Assembly: GCA_029204045.2 (NCBI GenBank)
Contig: JAQNDB010000253.1
Span: forward strand, 1-64,000
Direction of reading: 5' to 3'
Length of the DNA stretch: 64,000 nt
From: Tillandsia leiboldiana
Lineage: Eukaryota; Streptophyta; Magnoliopsida; Poales; Bromeliaceae
The notes beneath the pieces were generated by a model. That model was not told the DNA's origin, ran no database searches, and saw only the letters and a list, made by a program, of their open reading frames with translations. Shown piece by piece: positions 1-7,573 of this stretch; the first letter of the stretch is position 1, and each line of letters opens with the position of its first letter. The translations under genes were made by a program, and so were the position numbers.

Positions 1-75
1 AAACCGAAATTTTAGAAATCGAAGCCTAAAAATCCGTTAATCAGGAGAATACCTAGCATATAATCAAAACTAATC
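1..75 (-). mobile_element. S2 fragment, left of the S1 insertion
   Basis: These 75 bases match the env-leader region of the related minus-strand element S3 near 20787-20861 almost base for base. They end in TAATC, which is repeated at 11130-11134 right after S1. They are therefore the left half of the S2 site that S1 split. The S2 env-like gene and its 3' LTR must lie left of the window. Confidence 0.85.
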
Positions 76-302
76 TGTTACGGAATTTGAGTTGGCGTAG
101 TTTCGTGAAAGTCTCAAGTCTTGAAGATTGAAGGTGAAGAAAGTTGGATCATTTAACTCAATCTCAAGAAAGAAGAATTCAAAAGGATCAGGTATGTTTA
201 ACTAAAGAATTTGTGTGATCCGAATACTTCTTGTAGTGTAGAAACACTTGGAAGAATCTTTCATTGCATAAAAATCAAAAACTGGACTTGGGACATGTTC
301 AG

Positions 303-524
303 GATCCGGATCAGGTTGTTCGATCCGGATCCCGAAGGTGGTTCGTTCATACATCGTCGCAATCCGGATCGTAGTCTCTTGATCCGGATCCCGAACGTTG
401 ATGTTTGGTGAACTGTATGAACGATCCGGATCGTAGTCACATGATCCGGATCCCGAACCTTCGTTTTTCTGGAATTGGCTGTTTTGTTATGACGATCCAG
501 ATCCTAGTTATCACGATCCGGATC
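303..524 (+). promoter_or_regulatory. U3 array of eight GATCCGGATC palindromes
   Basis: Eight copies of the 10-bp palindrome GATCCGGATC (or one-base variants) at 303, 322, 361, 381, 423, 443, 494 and 515. Several are followed by CCCGAA. They sit 70-290 bp upstream of the TATA box, where enhancer sites are expected. The same array is at 10080-10301 (S1 3' LTR), 23383-23604 and 42194-42415 (S4), and 57274-57495 (S5, minus). In the 1351-bp LTRs there are ten copies (17924-18206 and 48302-48584, minus). The binding factor is unknown. Confidence 0.8.
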
Positions 525-589
525 GCCGTCCGTAAAAATCCAGAAATGGCAGGTTTTTGATTCTTATCTCCTTCCTAGGGTTTCTAACC

Positions 590-598
590 TATAAATAC
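590..598 (+). promoter_or_regulatory. LTR TATA box
   Basis: CTATAAATA lies about 65 bp downstream of the last U3 palindrome and well upstream of the primer site, as expected for the LTR promoter driving genomic gag-pol RNA. It is conserved in all LTR copies in the window. Confidence 0.75.
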
Positions 599-874
599 AC
601 CCTATGACTCCTTTTCTAGGGTGAATCCACATAGCCGTCATTTTCATATATCATCATATACGGCTATAGATCCACATATAGAGAAGAAAGGAAATCATTA
701 GAGAATACTCTATGTTTCTTCATCTATATTGATTAGTTTGATTCTAGGTTTTCATACTCACATCTTGAGTTGAATCAAACTAATGAATACTTAGATGGTA
801 TTTCCGATCTATCTTTGATCTAAGTATTCGGCGGATCATCACCACCCAAAAACAACGATTTACCCCAAAAATCG

Positions 875-1058
875 GCGCGTGGATTCGCGTGTCCTTGTGG
901 ATTCAAGGTTCAATCGCTCTCGTGGATTCGGAGCGAGGCACGTTCGTGGATTCGAACGGTGCTATTGGGTGAAGACCGTGGATTCGGTCGGACGTCGTGG
1001 ATTCGACGTTGGACGCCGTGGATTCGGCGTTGGGCGCAGATCGTGGATTCGAGAAGCG
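875..1058 (+). other. Array of eight hairpins with invariant TGGATT loops (R/U5)
   Basis: Eight consecutive inverted repeats share the loop TGGATT but have different stems: CGCG/CGCG (876-889), CCTTG/CAAGG (893-908), CGCTC-CG/CGGAGCG with one bulge (915-935), CGTTCG/CGAACG (941-958), GACCG/CGGTC (974-989), ACGTCG/CGACGT (992-1009), ACGCCG/CGGCGT (1013-1030) and CGC-aga-TCG/CGA-gaa-GCG (1035-1058). Loop conservation with stem covariation points to a structured RNA leader. Other copies: 10652-10835, 23955-24138, 42766-42949 (plus), and 17378-17561, 47757-47939, 56740-56923 (minus). The function is not known. Confidence 0.8.
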
Positions 1059-1354
1059 TCTGGAGCGAGCGGAGAAGATCCTCTAGGAGCGTATGGAAAA
1101 GGTTGAGTCGTAAGTGTGTACGGTAAATCACCTTGTACGTGATTTAATTCTAGTGGATTTCTGCCGTGTTATCGGTCCCGTGGTTTTTTACTCCGGTGAT
1201 GGAGTTTTCCACGTAAAAATCTTGCGTGTTATTTTATTTTCCGCATTGGGTTTTATCGCAACGATTTTTGGAGTGTTTATACGTTTACACCTATTCACCC
1301 CCCTCTAGGTGTTTCTTCCCCTATTTAGATCCGTATTATATACGACCCAACAAG

Positions 1355-1366
1355 TGGTATCAGAGA
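1355..1366 (+). other. Primer-binding site, tRNA-iMet
   Basis: TGGTATCAGAGA lies two bases after the 5' LTR. It matches the 3' end of plant initiator tRNA-Met (TGGTATCAGAGC) except for the last base. S2 carries the same variant; S3, S4 and L1 have the canonical C. Confidence 0.9.
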
Positions 1367-1385
1367 GGGAATAGGGTTGTGAACA

Positions 1386-3407
1386 ATGGTTGAAGGTGGA
1401 AACATCAATCGACCCCCTTTCTTTGATGGAACAAATTATGCGTACTGGAAAGTACGGATGAAAGCCTTTTTATCTTCCATCGACGAAAGGGTGTGGCATT
1501 CAATTGAATCAGGATGGACTAATCCAACTGAACTTATCTCTGATGTTCACACCTTAAAACCTAGGTCGAAATGGACCAAGGAAGAGTTTGAGTTATCTTC
1601 TTACAATGGCAAGGGAATTAATGCTATTTTTAATGCCTTATCTCAAACTGAATTCTCTCGCGTCTCGGCATGTGAGACTGCGAAAGAAATCTGGGATGTT
1701 CTCCAGGTTACACATGAGGGAACTAACCTCGTGAAGATTCAGAAACTGCAGTTGCTTACGAGCAAGTTTGACTCTATTTTGATGGCAGAAAATGAATCTT
1801 TCACGGACTACTATACACGATTGCAAGACATCGTAAACTCATGTGCTAATCTGGGAGAGAAGATTCCAGAATTTAAGATTGTAAGAAAAATCTTACGAAC
1901 TCTTCCTGAACGATTTCGCCCAAAGGTTACTGCCATTGAAACTATTAAACACCCGGACGAAATACGTGTAGAAGAATTAGTTGGTTCATTACAAACTTAT
2001 GAAATGACTTTTAATACTAACAATTCTTCTGGAAAAGCATCCACTTCTAAGTCTTCAGGTTATGCGTTGAAAACAACTAAGGAAGAAGACGCGGATACAT
2101 CCTCCTCGGACGATGACGAGAACCTTTCTATGGAGGAATTTGAGAAGCAGCTCGCTTTCTTGACAAGGAATTTTCGCCGCAACTTTCGAAGGGGTAATTC
2201 AAGTAAATCTCCATCTTTCGGAAAATGGAACAAAGGCAAGGGTACTCCAAGTTACAAGTCAAGAAAGCAAGAGAACTTCTCAAAGGATAAGAAAAGTTCA
2301 GAAGGACAACTGCAATGCTTCAAATGTCGAGGCTACGGCCACATTGCAACGGAGTGTCCTAACAAGTATCCGGCAAAGAAGAAGGCGATGCAAGTCGTCA
2401 CTTGGGATGACAACTCAACGTCAAATGAGTCGTCTTCAAGTGATGAAGAAAAGAGCTCCACGGCATTCCACGCGTCCACATCTTCACCATTCATGTGCTT
2501 TATGGCAAGTACGTCTGAATCATTGTCCAACTCCACTGTTGAAAAGAATGCAATGGACAATGAATCGGATGATTCGGAAGGTGAAGAGTTTGCTCTAGCC
2601 TATCACAGATCTTTACAGGATTTAAAGAAACCGGCTAAGCAAAACAAGGGGTTGAGAGGGAGATTGCAGGATCTCGAAGAAGAAGTAAAAAGGGTAACTT
2701 CTCTCTCGACCGATCTTGAAGTGGAAAGGGATAGTTTGATAAAAGCAAATGTTTCGCTTCAAGAGTCCAATGAGCAGCTCGAGAAGAACTATATAGATAT
2801 GGTGAACAAAGCAAACTACTTCTTGAAGCTCTATGGCGAGGGCCGACAGGAAAGACGGGAAATGACAGAGACCATTCTCCAACTCAAAGATGACTTACAG
2901 CAATTCTCTTTAGGAAGGAGTAAGTTGGATAAACTCCTTGGTCTTGGTCAAACAAATCGGTTCGGCCTCGGGTACACTCAAACTGGAAACAGTCCAAGTT
3001 CGAGTGGGACAGTCTTTGTGCCTCAGTCGGTATCTCCTCCTCCGACATCGGAATTCAAGACAAACAACGACAACAAACCTACCTCATCCTCTTCGGAATC
3101 GTCAAGCTCAAAGGTATGTTTTCGTTGTAATTTTACAGGGCACATCAAAAGAAATTGCGAGATTGGAGCTCAAAGAACAAATCAACCACATCTTGCAATT
3201 GCTACCAATAAGCTCACTTCCCGGAATTCAAGGAAGGATTTTTCAAGAGAAAAGAACATTGGTAGCACCTCAAACAAGATGATGACAAAAGAAAAAGATC
3301 AATCATACAAGACGTCGTCTTCAAGGAGAATCTCTCAACCTTTACCAACATACTCCAAAACTCAAAAGGTTTGGGTATGCAAAGGTGAAACCCCTCCTTG
3401 TCCTTAA
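1386..3407 (+). CDS. gag: Gag, S1 (673 aa)
   Basis: Capsid/nucleocapsid polyprotein forming the virus-like particle. The start is the ATG 20 bases after the primer site, followed by the typical copia Gag opening RPPFFDGTNYAYWKVRM and a Retrotran_gag/UBN2-like domain (about residues 10-200). A CCHC zinc knuckle spans residues 311-324, a long Glu/Lys-rich coiled coil about 411-506, and a second CCHC knuckle 578-591. The C-terminus (GETPPCP) ends at the junction of the pol deletion. In S3 the equivalent point reads straight into protease in the same frame. Here Gag stops and pol continues in the +1 frame with an overlap. The ORF is intact. Confidence 0.93.
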   Translation: MVEGGNINRPPFFDGTNYAYWKVRMKAFLSSIDERVWHSIESGWTNPTELISDVHTLKPRSKWTKEEFELSSYNGKGINAIFNALSQTEFSRVSACETAKEIWDVLQVTHEGTNLVKIQKLQLLTSKFDSILMAENESFTDYYTRLQDIVNSCANLGEKIPEFKIVRKILRTLPERFRPKVTAIETIKHPDEIRVEELVGSLQTYEMTFNTNNSSGKASTSKSSGYALKTTKEEDADTSSSDDDENLSMEEFEKQLAFLTRNFRRNFRRGNSSKSPSFGKWNKGKGTPSYKSRKQENFSKDKKSSEGQLQCFKCRGYGHIATECPNKYPAKKKAMQVVTWDDNSTSNESSSSDEEKSSTAFHASTSSPFMCFMASTSESLSNSTVEKNAMDNESDDSEGEEFALAYHRSLQDLKKPAKQNKGLRGRLQDLEEEVKRVTSLSTDLEVERDSLIKANVSLQESNEQLEKNYIDMVNKANYFLKLYGEGRQERREMTETILQLKDDLQQFSLGRSKLDKLLGLGQTNRFGLGYTQTGNSPSSSGTVFVPQSVSPPPTSEFKTNNDNKPTSSSSESSSSKVCFRCNFTGHIKRNCEIGAQRTNQPHLAIATNKLTSRNSRKDFSREKNIGSTSNKMMTKEKDQSYKTSSSRRISQPLPTYSKTQKVWVCKGETPPCP

Positions 3408-5940
3408 TCGTTCTACGATTAAATCTTGTATAGTTTGTGTAGACTATTTTCTTTTCTTCTTTTTCTTTTGGCCGACCCGTCAACCATCTTTGGGAGGTAA
3501 ATGGTACATCTTTTTATTGGTTGATGATTTCTCTCGGTTTTCTTGGGTAGCATTTTTGAGAGAGAAAGCTGATACGTTTGACTCTTTTCATGAGATTTGC
3601 CATCGTATTATGATTGAAAAGAATGAAAAGATCATTCGTGTTAGAAGTGATAGGGGTGGAGAATTCATAAATTCAAAATTCATTGACTTTTGTACTTCAA
3701 ATGGCATTAAGCATGAATTCTCGGCACCCTATACACCTCAGCAGAATGGTGTTGTTGAGCGCAAAAACAGGGTTGTTCAAGAGATGGCACGTGTGATGCT
3801 TCATAGCCGGAAATTACCGCTACATTTTTGGGCTGAAGCTGTGAACACCGCTGTCTATGTCATTAACAGAGTGTATTTGCGCCCAGGAACCTTGAATACA
3901 CCATATGAGCTGTGGTTTAGTAGAAAACCGGATATCAAGTACTTTCGTATCTTCGGGAGTCGATGTTACATCTTACGTGACCGTGAAAATCTTGGAAAGT
4001 TCGACTCTCGAAGTGATGAAGGGATCTTTTTGGGTTATTCTACGAATAGCAGAGCATATCGAGTATTTAACATTGAATCTAAGACGATCGTAGAATCTAT
4101 AAATGTTAAAGTAGATGAAGCTTCTCATTTTGAATCTGAAAAATCTACCCTCGATATCTCTCTAGATGATGATTCTCCTGCTAGTGCATCTTCTCATAAT
4201 AACACTTCCAATATTAATGATGCATCTAATGGTTCTTCTAGTTTATCTGATGTGCAGGAATCATCTCGTGTACCTCCGAGTACTCCGTTTCAACAAACGC
4301 TACGAATCTCCAAGGATCATCCGGAATCGAACATCATTGGAGATCCACAAGAAGGAGTTAGAACTCGAAGGCAGTTGGTTTGCGGATTTGCTTGCTACGT
4401 ATATTTAATCGAACCAAAGACAATAGATGAAGCTCTTCAGGATGACTACTGGATTAAAGCAATGCAGGAAGAGCTCCATCAATTTGAGCGAAACAAAGTC
4501 TGGGAATTAACGAAGCCTCCAAAGCAACATAATGTGATAGGTACCAAATGGATCTTCAAGAACAAGAAAGATGAAGATGGTACTATCTTCAGGAACAAGG
4601 CACGACTAGTTGCTCAAGGCTACTCTCAAGTAGAAGGTATAGACTTTGACGAAACTTTCGCCCCTGTAGCTAGACTCGAGTCCATTCGTATATTGTTTGC
4701 TATTGCTTGTCATTTTAAAATCAAATTATTTCAAATGGACGTCAAGAGCGCATTTCTAAATGGGTTTTTAAATGAGGAAGTTTATGTAGCTCAACCGAAA
4801 GGTTTTGTAGATCATAAACAACCTAACCATGTTTTTCGTTTGAAAAAGGCTCTTTACGGTCTGAAACAAGCACCGCGAGCATGGTACGAAAGGTTAACAA
4901 AGCACCTTTTGGAAAAGGGCTATACTCGAGGGGGAGCTGACAGGACTCTCTTTGTGAAGCATTATCAAAATAATTTCATTGTAGCACAAATCTATGTCGA
5001 TGACATTGTATTTGGTGCAACAAAAGATAATGATGCTTCTAAATTCGCGGAGACCATGGAAAGCGAATTTGAGATGTCCATGATGGGCGAACTGTCTTAT
5101 TTTCTTGGATTGCAAATTAAACAAAATGATGAAGGTATTCACTTGAGTCAATCCAAGTATGCACTGGAGTTGGTCAAAAAGTTTGATCTAGAAAATTGTA
5201 AAGATTTTCCAACTCCAATGGGAACTAGCCACAAGGGACTTGGAAGTGAATCACATAGTGAGAATGTAGACGAGAAACTATATAGAAGTATGATTGGAAG
5301 TCTACTTTACCTCACGGCTAGTCGCCCGGATATATCCTTTAGTGTTGGGATTTGCGCGAGATATCAATCAGCACCAAAGGAGGTTCACCTGAAAGCGGTG
5401 AAACGGATCATCCGGTACATCAAGGGATCAATTAATTTCGGAATTTGGTATCCTATGGTAACAAGTCTGGACATTGTTGGATACTCAGATGCCGATTGGG
5501 CAGGATCAGTGGATGATCGGAAAAGCACGAGTGGTGCATGCTTCTATCTTGGCCATTGCCTTGTTGCATGGCACAGTAAAAAGCAGAATTGCATAGCACT
5601 CTCGACTGCCGAAGCGGAATACATTTCAGCTGGAAGTTGCTCAACTCAACTCATTTGGATGAAAAGCGTATTGAGTGACTTCCGCATTTCAGCATCTTCG
5701 GTAACAATTCTTTGTGACAACACAAGTGCAATTAACATTTCTAAAAACCCTGTGTTGCACTCTAGAACAAAACATATTGAACTTAGATATCATTTTCTTA
5801 GAGAGCTAGTTGAATCAAATACTCTTCAACTTTCATATATTTCAACTGAGGATCAATTAGCTGACATTCTAACAAAACCTTTGGATCAAAAACGTTTTAT
5901 TCATTTACGAAAAGCAATTGGGATGCTTTCCTTGAAATAA
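3385..5940 (+). CDS. pol: Pol, S1: integrase fragment-RT-RNase H, protease lost
   Basis: Reads from a T-rich linker (about 3405-3470) into the integrase core at WPTRQPSLGGKWYIF. Integrase retains RSDRGGEF (Asp89) and QNGVVERKNR (Glu125), spaced D-x35-E. It lacks the upstream catalytic Asp (MDLMGP motif in S5), the HHCC finger and the protease. RT is complete, with AFLNGFLNEEVYV and the active site YVDD (residues 537-540). RNase H follows with Asp702 (SDADWAG), Glu743 (STAEAEY) and Asp778 (CDNTSA). The given start is a GTG inside the gag overlap; the frame is open further upstream, so the true start is undefined and frameshifting is possible. Probably inactive for maturation and integration in cis. 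Confidence 0.9.
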   Translation: MKPLLVLNRSTIKSCIVCVDYFLFFFFFWPTRQPSLGGKWYIFLLVDDFSRFSWVAFLREKADTFDSFHEICHRIMIEKNEKIIRVRSDRGGEFINSKFIDFCTSNGIKHEFSAPYTPQQNGVVERKNRVVQEMARVMLHSRKLPLHFWAEAVNTAVYVINRVYLRPGTLNTPYELWFSRKPDIKYFRIFGSRCYILRDRENLGKFDSRSDEGIFLGYSTNSRAYRVFNIESKTIVESINVKVDEASHFESEKSTLDISLDDDSPASASSHNNTSNINDASNGSSSLSDVQESSRVPPSTPFQQTLRISKDHPESNIIGDPQEGVRTRRQLVCGFACYVYLIEPKTIDEALQDDYWIKAMQEELHQFERNKVWELTKPPKQHNVIGTKWIFKNKKDEDGTIFRNKARLVAQGYSQVEGIDFDETFAPVARLESIRILFAIACHFKIKLFQMDVKSAFLNGFLNEEVYVAQPKGFVDHKQPNHVFRLKKALYGLKQAPRAWYERLTKHLLEKGYTRGGADRTLFVKHYQNNFIVAQIYVDDIVFGATKDNDASKFAETMESEFEMSMMGELSYFLGLQIKQNDEGIHLSQSKYALELVKKFDLENCKDFPTPMGTSHKGLGSESHSENVDEKLYRSMIGSLLYLTASRPDISFSVGICARYQSAPKEVHLKAVKRIIRYIKGSINFGIWYPMVTSLDIVGYSDADWAGSVDDRKSTSGACFYLGHCLVAWHSKKQNCIALSTAEAEYISAGSCSTQLIWMKSVLSDFRISASSVTILCDNTSAINISKNPVLHSRTKHIELRYHFLRELVESNTLQLSYISTEDQLADILTKPLDQKRFIHLRKAIGMLSLK

Positions 5941-6880
5941 TCTTCTTTTTGAAATCTTTGCTTAGGATAGGTTTTGTATTTGTTTTTGTTTTGTTCTTTA
6001 TCTATGTTTGTACATAGGACATTAATTGAGCATAGATCATAATTGACTTTAATTGCATCTGTTCACACATTTAGAAATTTATTATGCTTTTGCCATCATA
6101 ATATTTCTTTGTTGCAATGATCGTTTATGTTAATTAAATCATCTTCTAAAGTGATCAAAGTCAATTTCTCTCTCAATGATCTCTTGGTATAGTCATTATC
6201 TTATTTGACTGTTTAGTCGAGTATGAAATCGAGATCAATTTTTGGTTGAATACTTTATATCTTAAATAATTGATAGCCAATTGAGGGGGAGTCAAAGATA
6301 ATGTAATATGCTCAAAAGATGTGGAAAGAGTTACATCCCAATGAGGAGTGTGAAAACTACCACCACATGGAGGAAAGAGCTACCACCTCGGTCGTCCGAG
6401 TACTGTGTGCAGCTACCACATGTATACCAAGCATGGTTGTTCAAATTTTTGATTAAGTAAAATGCATGTTGAAATACTTGACTCTGTCAAATTTCAAGGT
6501 TGGTATAAGGTGGGATTTTAATGAAGGATGCTCAAAGAGCCACTCTCTTCAACAGATTGTCTAGAAATATTATCTACTATATTTGGGATTTCAAACATCT
6601 ATTGATCTTTGTATTTCATTTTCTTTACCGAATTGATTATTTGATAAAGGCATTACTCATAAGATCAAGTTAGATGTAATTGAAAGTGTTCAACTTTAAG
6701 GGATTTAATTCTTGTAAATTTTCGTTTCATTTTTGGATATTACTGATAGATTTAGCATAATCTAATTCTTGTTGTGTGAAACGATGCTTTTTGTTTAAAG
6801 TTGATACACCTTTGTGCTTACAATCTTTTTCTGGTTTTTCTTGAATTTCTCTGAAATTTTCTAAAGAAAAAGTTGGGGCC
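5941..6880 (+). other. Non-coding spacer between pol and the env promoter block, S1
   Basis: AT-rich, no supportable ORF. It contains an internal purine tract TTGAGGGGGAGTC (about 6281-6293) that resembles the true 3' purine tract. Sireviruses are known for multiple purine tracts. The spacer is conserved in S2, S3 and S5. Confidence 0.7.
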
Positions 6881-7049
6881 GATCCGGATCGGGCTAGATG
6901 ATCCGGATCCCGAACGCAGGAATTCTTCTGCGGGCTGACGATCCGGATTGTATCTGCCGATCCGGATCCCGAACGCAGTTTCTTACTGCGGGTAGCCGAT
7001 CCGGATCGCAGTTATGAACTGATCCGGATCGCGGCTAGGTTTTATAAGG
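6881..7049 (+). promoter_or_regulatory. Putative internal promoter of the env-like gene, S1
   Basis: Six GATCCGGATC palindromes or one-base variants start at 6881, 6900, 6940, 6959, 6998 and 7021, then TTTATAAGG at 7041-7049. Between palindromes lie two small hairpins with stem CGCAG/CTGCG (6915-6932 and 6974-6990). The palindrome, including its CCCGAACG extension, is the one used in LTR U3. The array-plus-TATA arrangement is therefore inferred to drive a separate env-like mRNA. Confidence 0.6.
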
Positions 7050-7165
7050 AACGAAAGGGGTTTTTGATTTCTTTACTCCAATCTTTTGTTCAAAAGTTTC
7101 CAGAGCGCTTCTCTCTAGATTTCATCCTCCTTGGAAGCTTTCAAACTCAAGTTCTTCAATTCCAA

Positions 7166-7545
7166 GTAAGTTTTATTGATCAAAATCTCGGTTTTTCACC
7201 ATTTTTCTCTTTTCCTCCTCAAACGCACGAATTTCTTGGATCAACTTTGTTTGTGGATGGTTTTTGATCAAATCTCTTTTGAAATAAGAACTCTGGGTAG
7301 ATTAGTTTTGATTATATGCTAGATTTTCTCCTGATTAACGGATTTTTAGGCCTCGATTTCTAAAATTTCGGTTTTAGGGCATATAATAAGGATTTTCGAA
7401 ATTCATGCAATTGATCTATTTTTAAAAGTCCTTTTGCAAAACTAATTTGATTCTTAGTCTCTCTACATGATTATGATTCTTTGGATACAATTTTTTCAAT
7501 TTTTGAAAACTAAGAATTTTTGTGTTCTTGAGTTGGTCTACTCAG
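7166..7545 (+). other. Candidate 5'-UTR intron of the env-like gene, S1
   Basis: Donor GTAAGT at 7166 and acceptor CTACTCAG ending at 7545, 28 bases before the env-like ATG, with T-rich sequence between. The same donor and acceptor occur in S4 (39322-39704), S3 (20612-20994, minus) and S5 (59193-59573, minus). The conserved position supports splicing; there is no transcript evidence. Confidence 0.5.
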
Positions 7546-7573
7546 GATTCCTTTTCTCAAGAAACCATTAGCA

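Larger units (their letters stand above)
76..1352 (+). repeat. 5' LTR of S1 (1277-bp subfamily)
   Basis: Starts TGTTACGG and ends CCCAACA. It matches 9853-11129 with three substitutions seen (one in a GATCCGGATC copy near 499, one near 1141, one near 1221). It holds a palindrome array and TATA box, then a hairpin array just before the primer site. Short open frames repeated in every LTR copy here are not considered genes. Confidence 0.97.

Noticed and set aside
303..524. CRISPR-like array
   Set aside because: The repeated unit is a 10-bp palindrome with irregular spacing in a eukaryotic LTR. Spacers are themselves repeated between copies and there are no cas genes.
211..1308. Small ORFs of 64-75 codons recurring at each LTR (for example 211-411, 879-1106, 1114-1308)
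   Set aside because: They fall on the palindrome and hairpin arrays and recur only because the LTRs recur. The array structure explains the sequence better than coding.
1355..1366. tRNA gene
   Set aside because: Only the 12 bases complementary to a tRNA 3' end are present, right after an LTR. This is a primer-binding site.
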